NCBI GenBank assembly: GCA_014841835.1
Contig: JACYUQ010000002.1
Coordinates: 248,001-312,000, forward strand
DNA length: 64,000 bases
DNA from: Oxalobacteraceae sp. CFBP 13730
GTDB lineage: Bacteria > Pseudomonadota > Gammaproteobacteria > Burkholderiales > Burkholderiaceae_D
Reading direction: 5' to 3'
Shown here: piece after piece, positions 1 to 9,747 of the stretch
Layout: each line of letters opens with the position of its first letter
How positions within the stretch are numbered: position 1 is the first letter of the stretch
Position numbers and translations under genes: made by a program
Notes under the pieces: generated by a model
What the model saw: only the letters and a program-made list of their open reading frames with translations
What the model was told of the DNA's origin: nothing
Databases searched by the model: none

Positions 1-888
1 TTTACGTCGCAGCTGGTGGACGTTACGGGCGGGCTGGAGCGCGATGCCAGCGTGCTGGCCACGCTGGCTTTCACCCTTGCCTCGATTGCCGCGACGACAG
101 GTGGCTACACGTTGCTGTACGTCGCGGTGCCGAATCGCCATGTCGCCTGGCGCGACGCCTTCTGGGGCGCGCTCGCCGCCGCGATCGCGTTCGAAGTCGC
201 CAAGCGCGTGTTTGGCCTCTTCATCCGCCAGTTCCCGACTTACGCGATCATCTATGGCGCGCTGGCAGCGCTGCCGTTGTTCCTGGTCTGGATCTATGTC
301 ACGTGGATGATCACGCTGGTCGGCGCCTTGCTGACGGCGGCGCTGCCGGTCGTCAAATACGAACGCTGGTGGTACCAGCCCGCGCCCGGCGGCGCCTTCG
401 TCGACGCGATGTCGGTGCTGAAGGTCCTGCACGGCAGCGCAAAGTTGAGTGGCACGGCGCTCGTGTCCGGCAGCACCATCCGCCATCACACGCGCATCGG
501 TTACAACGAACTGGCGCGCCTGCTGCACCGCATGGTCGCCGAAGGCTGGGTCGGGCGCGTGCACGACCAGGCGCCCGCAAAAATCAGCTGGCGCCACACC
601 AAGCGCGCCAGCCAGGAGCACTGGGTGCTGCTGGCCGACCCGGACACGCTGCGCCTGGCCGACGTGTACCGCCTGTTCGTGTTCGACTTCGCGGTGGAAG
701 AGGCGGTGCAGCGCGAAGAAGAGGCCAGCCCCGATACCGCCTTGTCGCTCGACACCGGCGCGCTGGCGCGCCGGGTCGAAGAGGCGGTCGAGGCCGGGCT
801 GGGCGAAACCCTGCGCCAGCATTTCGGCGACGCCGGGGATGCCGATGCCGACGTCGACGTTGATACTGTCGCCGCGCCGGTCAGCTGA
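1..888 (+). CDS. YihY/BrkB family inner-membrane protein, 5' end cut by the window edge
   Basis: The reading frame is open from the first base to a TGA at 886-888, so the N-terminus lies outside the window and the GTG at 16 is unlikely to be the true start. The visible part has hydrophobic helices (residues about 15-35, 50-70 and 75-110 counted from base 16), including the FEVAKRVFGLFI and YGALAALPLFLVWIYVTW stretches typical of the YihY/BrkB (UPF0761) family of polytopic inner-membrane proteins. A soluble C-terminal half of about 170 residues follows, ending in an acidic Asp-rich tail (DADADVDVDT). The molecular function of the family is not settled; it was once called ribonuclease BN in error. 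The gene converges on the next one and their stop codons overlap by 8 bp. Family call fairly secure, function unknown. Confidence 0.85.
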   Translation, partial: FTSQLVDVTGGLERDASVLATLAFTLASIAATTGGYTLLYVAVPNRHVAWRDAFWGALAAAIAFEVAKRVFGLFIRQFPTYAIIYGALAALPLFLVWIYVTWMITLVGALLTAALPVVKYERWWYQPAPGGAFVDAMSVLKVLHGSAKLSGTALVSGSTIRHHTRIGYNELARLLHRMVAEGWVGRVHDQAPAKISWRHTKRASQEHWVLLADPDTLRLADVYRLFVFDFAVEEAVQREEEASPDTALSLDTGALARRVEEAVEAGLGETLRQHFGDAGDADADVDVDTVAAPVS

Positions 889-1669
889 TCAGTCGTTCAG
901 CCTGCGCCAGCAGCGCGTTCGATACCGCCTCGGGCGCTTCCTGCATCATTGCGTGGCCCGTCTCGACTGTGACGATCGACGCATGCGCAATCGCGTCGGT
1001 CAGCAACCCGGCCTTGCGCGGCGGCGTCATCTTGTCCAGCGAGCCCTGCACGAATACGACCGGGCAGGTGACTGCCGCAGCGGCCGTCATGCCATTGCCG
1101 TACGCATTGCACGCGGCCAGATCGGTGTGCAGCAGCGGCGCACTGCTACCGGCTGCCAGGCGCTGCATCATGTCACGCGCGGCGTCGGTAACCGACGGAG
1201 CGCTCCATGCCGCATGCGACCAGGTCACGACCATGTCGATGGCGGCCTGCTGATCTTCCAGCGCCGTGGCGAGCAGCGCGTCGGCCACCTTCATGGGGAA
1301 GGTCGAGCCCAGCAGGGCCAGGCCAGCCGCGCGCTGCGGCGCCCGGGACGCCGCTTCCAGCACGACCAGCGAACCCATGCTGTGACCGGCCAGCAGCGCA
1401 CGCTCGACGCCCGCCGCATCGAGCAGGGCGATCAGCCAGTCGGCCAGCGCCTCGACCGAGGGCAGGGCGGGACCGCCGCTGCGGCCATGGCCGGGCAGGT
1501 CGGGCGCCAGCACGGCAAACCCGCGCGCGCCCAGCGCCTGGATTTGCGGCGCCCACACCGTGTGGTCGTTCAGGGCGCCGTGCACCAGCACCACCGTTGG
1601 CAGCGCCGGCTCGAACGGTTTGTCGCCGGTATGGCAAAAGGCGCTGTGCCCGTCGATCGTGAGTTGCAT
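881..1669 (-). CDS. alpha/beta hydrolase
   Basis: A 262-residue alpha/beta-fold hydrolase. The oxyanion region HGALNDHTVW comes early, the nucleophile elbow GHSMGS carries the serine, the acid is the Asp of GSLDKMTPP, and the catalytic His lies in ETGHAMMQ near the C-terminus, all in the usual order. There is no signal peptide, so it is probably cytoplasmic. Substrate cannot be read from sequence; esterases, lactonases and C-C hydrolases share this pattern. I chose the ATG giving MQLTIDG because the fold begins directly after it; in-frame starts up to 1777 would add a low-complexity leader unlike the family. Its stop overlaps that of the convergent YihY-type gene. Confidence 0.85.
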   Translation of the reverse strand: MQLTIDGHSAFCHTGDKPFEPALPTVVLVHGALNDHTVWAPQIQALGARGFAVLAPDLPGHGRSGGPALPSVEALADWLIALLDAAGVERALLAGHSMGSLVVLEAASRAPQRAAGLALLGSTFPMKVADALLATALEDQQAAIDMVVTWSHAAWSAPSVTDAARDMMQRLAAGSSAPLLHTDLAACNAYGNGMTAAAAVTCPVVFVQGSLDKMTPPRKAGLLTDAIAHASIVTVETGHAMMQEAPEAVSNALLAQAERLIS

Positions 1670-1870
1670 GTCAGATGGCCTGTCTTGATGGAAGAGCGCC
1701 ATCCTAGCAGTGTTGGCCGTTTGCGCAATCTGCACTGCACCATTCTGCGGCCGTCCTCGCACCATGAGGTGGCGCAATGCTGGATTTTTTGGCGGGCATA
1801 GGCTACAGTCGGCGTTATGCCTTATACAAATTTATCCAACAGCAGTATTGACCGCGCGGGGGTGGCCAGC

Positions 1871-2323
1871 ATGAAAGTTTCGGAAATCCTGCAAGTGAAG
1901 GGCAATATCCTGTACACCGTGACGCCCGACCAGCCCCTGGTCGAGGCCGTGACCACGATGTCCGAGAATGACATCGGTTCGCTCGTCGTGATGGAATACG
2001 GCGACCTGGTGGGCATGCTGACGTTTCGCGAAGTGCTCAAGACGCTGCACGCCAATGGCGGCGCGGTGGGCGCCGGCACGGTGCGTCGTCATATGGACGA
2101 CAGTCCGATCACCGTCACGCCGGAGACTGAAGTCAACGAGGTGCGCCGCATCATGCTCGAGAAGCATGCGCGTTACCTGCCGGTGATGGATGCGCGTACG
2201 CTGCTGGGCGTGATTTCGTTCTACGACGTCGCGCGCGCAGTGCTCGAAGCCCAGAGTTTCGAGAACCGCATGCTCAAGGCCTATATCCGCGACTGGCCAG
2301 CCGAGCAGAACGCGCCGGACTGA
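1871..2323 (+). CDS. CBS-domain protein (two tandem CBS motifs)
   Basis: About 150 residues made almost entirely of two CBS motifs (MKVSEILQVKG... and VRRHMDDSPITV...), which form a Bateman module that usually binds adenine nucleotides. There is no attached enzyme or channel domain, so this is a stand-alone sensor of the kind common in proteobacteria; its partner is not evident. The GLVGMLTFREV-like and LLGVISFYDVAR segments are the usual ends of each motif. I start at the ATG at 1871, preceded by a purine-rich GGGGGTGG; an upstream in-frame ATG at 1817 would add 18 residues with no family resemblance. A 200-bp gap separates it from the divergent hydrolase. Confidence 0.85.
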   Translation: MKVSEILQVKGNILYTVTPDQPLVEAVTTMSENDIGSLVVMEYGDLVGMLTFREVLKTLHANGGAVGAGTVRRHMDDSPITVTPETEVNEVRRIMLEKHARYLPVMDARTLLGVISFYDVARAVLEAQSFENRMLKAYIRDWPAEQNAPD

Positions 2324-2335
2324 CCGTATCGAAGG

Positions 2336-4657
2336 TCACGCTGCCTGCGTGACCGTCTCTCCCGCCAGCCACACCAGCAGCGCCTCCGGCGACAAGGGCC
2401 GCGAATACAGGTACCCCTGGGCCAGCGGACACCCGAGCTGGCGCAGGATCTGCGCCTGGCGCTCGTCTTCGACCCCTTCCGCAATCACCGACAGACCCAG
2501 GTTGCGGCCCAGCTGCACCACCATCTGCGCGATGCTGCTGCCGCGCGCCGAACCGGTAATCTCCGTGACGAACGTGCGGTCGATCTTGAGCCGGTCGACC
2601 TGCAGCCGCTGCAAGTGCGACAGCGATGAAAAACCGGTGCCGAAATCGTCGATTGCGATCGACACACCGGTGCGCTTGACGTGCGCCAGCTTTTCGACGA
2701 GCGCGGCCGGCTCTTCCATCGCCATCGATTCCGTGATTTCCAGTTCGATGAATTCGGGCGGCGCACCCGTATCGTCGAGTGCGCGGCGCAGCATGTCCAG
2801 AAAGTGCGGATGCCGCAGCTGCACCTGCGAGACATTGACCGACATCGTGAACGCCGTGTAGCCGGCTGCCCGCAGGCGCAGCAGCTCCGTGCAGGCCTGG
2901 CGCAACACCCATTCGCCGATCTCGACGATCAGGCCCGAGTATTCGGCAATCGGGATGAAGCGGTCGGGCGGGACCAATTGGCCGTCCTGCTGGCGCCAGC
3001 GCAGCAGCGCCTCGGCGCCGAAGGCGCGGTTGGTGGCCAGGTCGATCTGTGGCTGATAATCCAGAAACAGTTCGCCGCGCCGGAAGCCGCTGCGCAGCGC
3101 ATGCATCATGCGCACGCGTTCGCGGATCTCCACGCCCATGCCGCGCGAAAAATAGCAATGACCGGCGCGCTGCTGCAACTTGGCGCGCTTGAGCGCAATG
3201 TCGCCGTCCTTGAGCGCATCGGCGCCGCTGCCGTCATGTTCAGCCAGGCGTACGAGGCCCAGCGTCGACGACACCTGCACGTCCTGGCCATCGATGTGGA
3301 AGGCATCGAGAAACAGCGTCTGCAGCGCCGCCGGCTGGACCAGCTCGGCAATGCCCAGCACACAGAAAATGTCGCCGCCGATGCGCCCGATATGCAGGGA
3401 CGGCGCCAGACCAGGCGCCAGGCCGGGCACCAGGCGCGTGCACAGGCGCCGGGCGACGGCGGCCAGCAGCAGGTCGCCGAAGCGGTGGCCGAGCGCGTCG
3501 TTGGTTTCGGCAAAGTGATCGATGTCGACCAGTGCCAGCACCGCGTCCTGGTCGGGATTGTGGTCGGGTCCCGCGCCGGCGGCCAGTGCGGCGTCGATCA
3601 GTTCGACCATCCGCGTGCGGTTCGGCAGGCCCGTCAGCGGGTCGTGGAAGGCCGACTGGTGCAGGTCGGTGACCAGTTCGCAGTTATCCAGGCTGACAGC
3701 AACCATGCCGCAAAAGACCTTCAGCAGGCGGGTCTCGACGTCGCTGATCGTGCGCTCGAGCGGCATGCAGGCAACGAAATCACGCCCGGCCTTGCCGGGA
3801 AAGAACAAAGTCAGTATGCCGTCGTCGGCCGTGCAGGCGCGCCGCGCCAGCGTGCGCTCGGCAGCCTGCGCAAGCCGGGTCACGTGGGGATCGTCGTACA
3901 GCGCGCCCAGCTCGCAGCCTTCGAGATCGCGGCTGGCGCCGCAGGCGGCCACCACGCCCAATGGGCCGAAGGCGCCGGTGCCATCACCGAACTCCCGGGT
4001 GCACAGCACGCCGTCGGCCGGTTGGCCGATCAACTTGCCGGCCTGCGCCAGAATCCCGTACGCGACGTCGCGCACACCGTGCAGCGCCATCAGTTGCGCG
4101 CAGGCGGCAACGATGCGTTCCATGCCGACCCGGTTGGCCTCGAGCGCGCACAGCTGCTCGTAGGAGCGGATCGCGGCGGCCACCGTTGTGTAGAGCTTGG
4201 TGCGGGTGAGTTCCGACTTGGTGCGGTAATCATTGATGTCGTAACCGCGGATCGCCTCCATCTCGGGGGCATAGCCGGGCTGGCCGGTGCGCAGGATGAT
4301 GCGCACGTCATGCAGGTCCAGTTCGTTGCGGATGCGGCGCACCAGCTGCAGACCGGCATCGGCGCGTTCCATCACGACGTCCAGCAAAATCACGGCAATA
4401 TCGCGTTCCCGGCCCAGAACGGCGAAGGCCTCGGCGGCCGAGTAGGCATGCAGGAAGGCCAGCGGGCGGCCCTGCATGTCGACATCGGCGAGCGCGAAGA
4501 GTGTCGTCGAATGCACATCGGCATCGTCATCGACCACCAGGATCCGCCAAGGCGGCCGTGTGGTAACGGGGGCAATGGCGACTTCGTCGGCAAAGACGAG
4601 ATCATCCATCGTGTGATCATCCTGCGGTGGTCCGGACGGCGGCGTCAAAGCTGGCAT
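2336..4657 (-). CDS. response regulator with DUF3369, degenerate GGDEF and EAL domains
   Basis: A 773-residue c-di-GMP signalling protein. The receiver domain (about 36-160) has the acidic cluster DDD at 43-45, the phospho-acceptor D93 in ILLDVVM and K147 in YRTKSE. A DUF3369-like sensory segment follows (about 165-310). The GGDEF domain (about 335-480) reads GGDIF near residue 425 instead of GGDEF, so cyclase activity is doubtful. The EAL domain (about 500-765) keeps EALLRW, the ITE glutamate, DDFGTG and EGVE, so it is probably a working phosphodiesterase converting c-di-GMP to pGpG. No histidine kinase is adjacent, so the phosphodonor is unknown. The ATG at 4657 has GGAG about 10 bases upstream; 4609 is an alternative. 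The divergent neighbour is aroC. Confidence 0.9.
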   Translation of the reverse strand: MPALTPPSGPPQDDHTMDDLVFADEVAIAPVTTRPPWRILVVDDDADVHSTTLFALADVDMQGRPLAFLHAYSAAEAFAVLGRERDIAVILLDVVMERADAGLQLVRRIRNELDLHDVRIILRTGQPGYAPEMEAIRGYDINDYRTKSELTRTKLYTTVAAAIRSYEQLCALEANRVGMERIVAACAQLMALHGVRDVAYGILAQAGKLIGQPADGVLCTREFGDGTGAFGPLGVVAACGASRDLEGCELGALYDDPHVTRLAQAAERTLARRACTADDGILTLFFPGKAGRDFVACMPLERTISDVETRLLKVFCGMVAVSLDNCELVTDLHQSAFHDPLTGLPNRTRMVELIDAALAAGAGPDHNPDQDAVLALVDIDHFAETNDALGHRFGDLLLAAVARRLCTRLVPGLAPGLAPSLHIGRIGGDIFCVLGIAELVQPAALQTLFLDAFHIDGQDVQVSSTLGLVRLAEHDGSGADALKDGDIALKRAKLQQRAGHCYFSRGMGVEIRERVRMMHALRSGFRRGELFLDYQPQIDLATNRAFGAEALLRWRQQDGQLVPPDRFIPIAEYSGLIVEIGEWVLRQACTELLRLRAAGYTAFTMSVNVSQVQLRHPHFLDMLRRALDDTGAPPEFIELEITESMAMEEPAALVEKLAHVKRTGVSIAIDDFGTGFSSLSHLQRLQVDRLKIDRTFVTEITGSARGSSIAQMVVQLGRNLGLSVIAEGVEDERQAQILRQLGCPLAQGYLYSRPLSPEALLVWLAGETVTQAA

Positions 4658-4885
4658 GTGCTACGTCTCCAGGGATGCTTGGCATGTGTACGTCCAGTAT
4701 ATAGGCATTTGTAATTTGGAAAGGAAATGGCCGGTTGCTCACGAAGGAATACAGACTGCAGGTAACATGCTAAATATATCCTGTTGGCAACATTTTGGCG
4801 AGGCCCAAGTGCAGATTGTGCGTTTCTGGTAGCCGGATCGCCTGTTAGAATGCCAGTTCGATCAAACTGTACCCCCTTCCTATCC

Positions 4886-5980
4886 ATGTCCGGCAATACA
4901 TTTGGCAAGCTGTTTTCCGTCACCACCTTCGGCGAGTCGCACGGCCCTGCGATCGGTTGCGTCATCGACGGCTGCCCGCCCGGCATGGCGCTGACCGAAG
5001 CCGATATCCAGTCCGACCTCGATCGCCGCAAGCCCGGCACGTCGCGCCATGTCACGCAGCGCCAGGAAGCCGACCGGGTCGAGATCCTGTCCGGCGTCTA
5101 CCAGGGCGTCACGACCGGCACCCCGATCGCCCTGTTGATCCGCAACGAAGACCAGCGCAGCAAGGATTACGGCAATATCGCCGAGAGCTTCCGTCCCGGC
5201 CATGCCGACTACACCTACTGGCACAAGTACGGCGTGCGGGATCCGCGCGGCGGTGGCCGTTCGTCGGCGCGCCTGACAGCGCCCGTGGTGGGCGCTGGCG
5301 CTGTCGCCAAGAAGTGGCTGCGCGAACAATACGGGACCGAGTTCCTGGGCTGCATGCGTGCACTGGGCGACATCGCCGTGCCGTTCGAAGGCTGGGAACA
5401 CGTGCACGCCAACCCGTTCTTTGCCGCGACAGGCGATGCTGCGCTCCTGCAGCGCATGGAAGACGCGATGGACCAGCTGCGCCGCGACGGCGACTCGATC
5501 GGCGCACGCATCGACGTCGTTGCGCGCGGCGTGCCGGTGGGCTGGGGCCAGCCGATCTACGACAAGCTCGACGCCGACATCGCCTACGCGATGATGGGCA
5601 TCAATGCCGTCAAGGGCGTCGAGATCGGTGCCGGCTTCGCCTCGGTGGCGCAGCGCGGCTCGGTCCATGGCGACGAGTTGACGCAAGAAGGTTTCGTCGG
5701 CAACCACTCAGGTGGCGTGCTGGGCGGGATATCGACGGGGCAGGACATCACGGTCTCGCTGGCGATCAAGCCGACCTCGTCGATCCGTGTGCCGCGCCGC
5801 TCGATCGACAAGGAAGGCAATCCGGCACTGGTCGAGACCTTCGGTCGCCACGATCCGTGCGTGGGTATTCGCGCGACGCCGATTGCCGAGGCGATGCTGG
5901 CGCTGGTGCTGATCGACCATGCACTGATGCACCGCGCACAGTGCGGCGACGTCCGGGTCGCCACGCCCAGGCTGACGTAA
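4886..5980 (+). CDS. aroC: chorismate synthase
   Basis: Chorismate synthase catalyses the last shikimate step, 5-enolpyruvylshikimate-3-phosphate to chorismate, using reduced FMN without net redox change. The 364-residue product begins [20 protein letters not shown] and holds the family signatures GESHGPAIG, the GGGRSSAR block, and [19 protein letters not shown] near the end. Length matches the usual 355-370. The start at 4886 is set by homology: the frame is open upstream but the protein family begins at this Met. It stands alone between two minus-strand signalling genes; no other aromatic-pathway gene is nearby. The upstream 228 bp must hold promoters for both this gene and the divergent response regulator; I could not pick a convincing -35/-10 pair. 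Confidence 0.97.
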   Translation: MSGNTFGKLFSVTTFGESHGPAIGCVIDGCPPGMALTEADIQSDLDRRKPGTSRHVTQRQEADRVEILSGVYQGVTTGTPIALLIRNEDQRSKDYGNIAESFRPGHADYTYWHKYGVRDPRGGGRSSARLTAPVVGAGAVAKKWLREQYGTEFLGCMRALGDIAVPFEGWEHVHANPFFAATGDAALLQRMEDAMDQLRRDGDSIGARIDVVARGVPVGWGQPIYDKLDADIAYAMMGINAVKGVEIGAGFASVAQRGSVHGDELTQEGFVGNHSGGVLGGISTGQDITVSLAIKPTSSIRVPRRSIDKEGNPALVETFGRHDPCVGIRATPIAEAMLALVLIDHALMHRAQCGDVRVATPRLT

Positions 5981-6034
5981 GCGCCAGCACCAGCACCAGC
6001 GGCTGCGGTGGTCAGCTAGGCCAGGCCGGCCCGC

Positions 6035-7528
6035 TCAGGCGCGCGTTGCGATCACTTCCGTCTGATGGCGCCGCTCGACCGTGCGCACCACCAGCGCGCG
6101 CATATCGTTGAGCAGACCGAACTCGGTCTGGCTCAGGATCACCTGCGGGTAGGTGTCGTCCCAGTCGCCATAGATGAAGCCGGCTGGCTGCCCGTGCGCG
6201 CACAGCGGAATTACGATGAAGCAGCGCGCCTGCGACAGCGAAGCTTTCCACCAGCACGGCAGCTTGGCCGCGAACTTGGCATCGTGCGCATTCTCGATAA
6301 AGATCACGCGGTCGCTCGCCAGCGCCGCGTGAAACACGTTCGGCTCAAAGTTGTCGTCGAAGGTCAGGTCCGGCTGCAGCGTCCTGGCGTTGGCGCCGAG
6401 CGCCAGACGCGCTGCGTAGCGTCCGTCGCGCCGGTTGCGCACGAAGGCAAACGAGCGCGCAAACGACAGTCCCTCGTGCATGGTTTCCAGTGCCAGCGAC
6501 ATCATCTGGCCGGCAGTGGCGTTCGGGCCCGCTTCGCGCATGTCGGCCACGCCGCCCATCAGGATCTTGTTGCCGGCGATGCGGCTGCGCGTGGCGGCGG
6601 CCAGGCGCGCACGTTTTTCAGCGGGTCTGGCCAGCGGCGCGATCGTCAGATCGGCCGCCGCCTCAAGCCTGGCCTGCTCGATCGATGCCAGGATCCCGGC
6701 TGGCGAAATGCCCAGCATCGGCGCGAACTGCTCGGCAAGTTCGGCGACTTTGGCGGCGCCGGCAGCATTGTCGGCCCACAGCGCATCGGCGGCGCGAGTG
6801 GACATCGTGCCCAGCGCTGCCAGCCAGTCATCGTGCTCGAAGCCATCGCCCCGTTCGCCCGGTTCGACACGACGCATGCCGGCCACCAGGTTGCCCGGCA
6901 AGCCCCAATGGGCGGCGGTGGCGCGGCCGAGGTCTTCGAGATGCAGGCCCAGCACGTCCTGCGCGGCAGCGGTGTCGTCGCCGCCGGCCGCCGCTGCCTG
7001 GATCAGGGTCCAGCGCTCGGGCATGTAGAACGTGATCATCATCCGGCCCAGCGAATGCAGGATCGAGCACACCACGGCTTCTTCCGGATTGCGCGCCTGC
7101 GCGCCGGCGGCCAGTTGCTGCGCCACCATTCCGGCGAGCACGGCTTTTTCCATCTCGATGTGGGCAATCTCGGTATCCGGCGTGCTGCGACCGAGCTCCT
7201 CGATGAGCTTCAGTCCCAGCGCCAGGTGACCGATGCTGTCGGTGCCCAGCACCAGCACCGCCTTGGAGATCGTGTTGACGTGCTGGCCGAACGCCGCGTA
7301 CATGCTGCTGTTGGCAAGGCGCAGGACCTTCTGGGTCAGCACCGGGTCCGACAGGACCGTTTGCGTCATCGAGAAATCGCGCTCGTCCTCGCCGCGCATC
7401 GACGCCAGGATGGCATTGATCGCCTTGGTAAAGCCGGGCATGTCTCCCTGGCGGCGGATGCGTTCCCACAGCAGGGCGAGGGTGGCTTGCGCTTTCGCCG
7501 AGCGCGCGGTGGTGATGGGTAGGGTCAT
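6035..7528 (-). CDS. HDOD-domain signalling protein
   Basis: A 497-residue protein with an HDOD domain (about 25-235), recognisable from GDMPGFTKAINAIL, VLSDPVLTQKVLRLANSS and CSILHSLGRMMITFY. HDOD is a catalytically dead HD-like fold used as a regulatory and protein-interaction module in bacterial signalling. The C-terminal 150 residues look like a GAF-type sensor (FARSFAFVRNRR, CFIVIPLCAHGQPAGFIYGDW). It starts inside the stop codon of the upstream PAS-GGDEF-EAL gene (ATGA, 4-bp overlap), so the two are probably translationally coupled and may act in one c-di-GMP-linked pathway. Partner and output are unknown. Confidence 0.88.
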   Translation of the reverse strand: MTLPITTARSAKAQATLALLWERIRRQGDMPGFTKAINAILASMRGEDERDFSMTQTVLSDPVLTQKVLRLANSSMYAAFGQHVNTISKAVLVLGTDSIGHLALGLKLIEELGRSTPDTEIAHIEMEKAVLAGMVAQQLAAGAQARNPEEAVVCSILHSLGRMMITFYMPERWTLIQAAAAGGDDTAAAQDVLGLHLEDLGRATAAHWGLPGNLVAGMRRVEPGERGDGFEHDDWLAALGTMSTRAADALWADNAAGAAKVAELAEQFAPMLGISPAGILASIEQARLEAAADLTIAPLARPAEKRARLAAATRSRIAGNKILMGGVADMREAGPNATAGQMMSLALETMHEGLSFARSFAFVRNRRDGRYAARLALGANARTLQPDLTFDDNFEPNVFHAALASDRVIFIENAHDAKFAAKLPCWWKASLSQARCFIVIPLCAHGQPAGFIYGDWDDTYPQVILSQTEFGLLNDMRALVVRTVERRHQTEVIATRA

Positions 7529-9261
7529 GGTGTGCCTGTCCGGGTGTCGGCCGGCAGAAGAGCGGTGTAGAGGTTTTCGTTGAGGGCCGTGACGGCCACG
7601 TTGGCCGGCATTGGCTTACCTGTCAGGTAGCCCTGGATGTAATGGCAGCCCTGACCATCCAGCCAGGTCAACTGGTCTTCGGTTTCGACACCTTCGGCCA
7701 CGACCGCCAGGCTCAGGTGCCGGGCCAGGTCGAGCACGACCCGGCAGATCGCGGCGTCCTTCTGCGAGCCGGGCAGATCCTTGACGAACGCGCGGTCGAT
7801 CTTGAGCACCGAGATCGGAAACCGCTTCAGATACGCGAGCGACGAGTAGCCGGTGCCGAAATCGTCGATCGCGATGCGCACATTGCGCTCGACCATTTTC
7901 GCCATCACCGCCTCGGCATGGGCCGGATCGACCATCAGCGTGCCTTCGGTGATTTCCAGCACCAACTGATGGCCGTGGGCGCCCGACAGTGCCAGCGCCT
8001 CGTCGAGCACCGACAGGAAGCGGTCACTGCGGAACTGGCGCGGGCTGATGTTGACCGAGATGTACAATTCGCGCCCGGCCACTTCCTGGAACTGGCGGAT
8101 CTGCATGCAGGCCGCTTTCAGTGCCCAGGCGCCCAGCAGGTTGATCAGGCCATTGTTTTCGGCAATCGGGATGAAGCGGACCGGCGGGACCATCCCGAGG
8201 GTCGGGTGCTTCCAGCGCATCAGTGTTTCGAAACCCTCGATAACGCGCGTGCGGGCGTCGACGATCGGCTGGTAATAGAGCAGGAATTCGCCTTCGCGCA
8301 CGGCCTTGAACATGGCCGCCTCGAGGGAAATGTCGTGTTCGGACGGACCCTGGTCGGCCGGGCTGTAGACGACGGTGCGGCCCTTGCCGGTTTCCTTGGC
8401 GCGCGACAGCGCGGCGTCGGCCAGCGTGACCAGGCGCACCTCGTCTTCGGCGTGGTCCGGGTAGATCGTCACGCCGATCGACGCGCCCAGGTAGATCGTG
8501 TGGCCGCCCGTCTCGAACGGCGACTGCAGCGTGGCCATCAGGCGGCCGGTGACGAGCTTGATCTGGGCCTCGCTGAAGGTGCCGGGCAGCACGGCAACAA
8601 ATTCGTCGCCGCCAACGCGCGCCAGTGTGTCACTGTCGCGCAAGACCCGGCGCAAGCGGGTGGCCGCCATCTGCAGCACGGCGTCGCCCAGCGGATGGCC
8701 CAGGCCGTCGTTGACTTTCTTGAACCCGTCCAGGCCGATCGCGACCACCGAAAACCCCTGGCCCGAGCGGCGCGCATTCGAGATCACCATGCGGATGCGG
8801 TCGGCCAGCAGCAGGCGGTTCGGCAATTCCGTCAGCGCGTCGTGGGTCGCCATGTGCCGCAGCCGCTCTTCGGTCGCATGCTGCGCCGACATGTCGCGCC
8901 CGATCACGAGGATCTGCGCATCGTCACCGGTGGTCAAGCGGGCAATGCGCAGTTCGAACCAGATATCCTGCTCGCCAACGCGAAACCGGGCCTGGACCAG
9001 GGCTGCCTCGTGCGCGCTGGCGGCGCCATCGAGTGCATGGCGCAGGGCCGCCTGGTCGACCTCGTGCACGAGCGAGACCAGCGAACAGCCGGGCGCGAAC
9101 CCGTGAAAACGCTGGGCGCGCGTGCCTGCAGCTCGTATCGTCCCGCTCGCGGCCACCCGGAACACGGCATCGCCCGCGCTTTCCAGCAGACCGTCGAGCA
9201 GGTTCGCCTGCGGCAGGTGCGCTGGTGGCGAATGGGGTGCGTCGCAGGAAGGGAGGTGCAT
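7525..9261 (-). CDS. PAS-GGDEF-EAL bifunctional c-di-GMP protein
   Basis: A 578-residue cytoplasmic protein with no membrane segments. An N-terminal PAS-like sensor (about 20-135) precedes a GGDEF domain (about 145-300) with intact GGDEF near residue 216, and an EAL domain (about 315-565) in which the first motif reads ETLMRW (Glu kept), followed by ITEGTL, DDFGTGYSSL, KIDRAFV and EGVE. Both diguanylate cyclase and phosphodiesterase activities are possible; which dominates cannot be told from sequence. It is the first gene of a two-gene unit with the HDOD gene, overlapping it by 4 bp. No strong Shine-Dalgarno precedes the ATG at 9261, so the start is less certain than the domain calls. Confidence 0.9.
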   Translation of the reverse strand: MHLPSCDAPHSPPAHLPQANLLDGLLESAGDAVFRVAASGTIRAAGTRAQRFHGFAPGCSLVSLVHEVDQAALRHALDGAASAHEAALVQARFRVGEQDIWFELRIARLTTGDDAQILVIGRDMSAQHATEERLRHMATHDALTELPNRLLLADRIRMVISNARRSGQGFSVVAIGLDGFKKVNDGLGHPLGDAVLQMAATRLRRVLRDSDTLARVGGDEFVAVLPGTFSEAQIKLVTGRLMATLQSPFETGGHTIYLGASIGVTIYPDHAEDEVRLVTLADAALSRAKETGKGRTVVYSPADQGPSEHDISLEAAMFKAVREGEFLLYYQPIVDARTRVIEGFETLMRWKHPTLGMVPPVRFIPIAENNGLINLLGAWALKAACMQIRQFQEVAGRELYISVNISPRQFRSDRFLSVLDEALALSGAHGHQLVLEITEGTLMVDPAHAEAVMAKMVERNVRIAIDDFGTGYSSLAYLKRFPISVLKIDRAFVKDLPGSQKDAAICRVVLDLARHLSLAVVAEGVETEDQLTWLDGQGCHYIQGYLTGKPMPANVAVTALNENLYTALLPADTRTGTP

Positions 9262-9747
9262 GGTCGGTCAGGGCTCTCGTTTCGCGGCATGTCGATGTAT
9301 GCCGATGTCATCTTGTTATCCGTGCCGGGCGAACAAACCAGGGACGAGTCTATCACTGAAAAATTCCATACTGCATCAGAATGAACAACCTGCGGCGTGT
9401 TCGCGTCCTTGCATGACGGCAGCACGTGCACGCCGGCCATCCGCGTATTGTCGCTGATTATTACTGAGTAGAAAATGTCTGTCCGTTAATTAAGTGCCTT
9501 AATGCAACCAGATTTGTGCGGTCATGACACATTCATGTGCTGCGCGTCAGCACGCAGTGGTTGCTGGATGCTGGATGGGTAACGAGGGAGAGATCGCTGG
9601 CGCACTGGCTGGGGCAGGGCGCCAGGCGCTCGTTGCGGGCTTGCCGGCGCCATTGGCATACAATTTTTTCGGCCTGAGCCGGGACAAACGACGTTGTGCC
9701 TGTGATAATGCTCGCTCTCAAGCTTTATTGACTGTGTCGAGCCCGCC
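9262..9747. other. 486-bp intergenic region between divergent signalling gene and upp
   Basis: This stretch separates the minus-strand PAS-GGDEF-EAL gene from upp. It holds an AT-rich patch around 9445-9515 (TGATTATTACTGAGTAG, TCCGTTAATTAAGTGCC), which is a plausible promoter area for the minus-strand gene, and a promoter for upp near its right end. An open frame from 9524 to 9751 crosses it but does not look like a protein. I see no RNA gene or repeat. Confidence 0.5.
9681..9709 (+). promoter_or_regulatory. predicted sigma70 promoter for upp
   Basis: GGGACA (9681-9686) and GATAAT (9704-9709) are separated by exactly 17 bp. Transcription would begin near 9716, giving a leader of about 32 nt to the upp ATG. 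The -10 matches consensus at 5 of 6 positions, the -35 at 4 of 6. Inferred by eye. Confidence 0.5.

Noticed and set aside
2681..4714. A 677-codon plus-strand open frame
   Set aside because: Antisense to the REC-DUF3369-GGDEF-EAL gene, which has clear motifs; no protein-like features.
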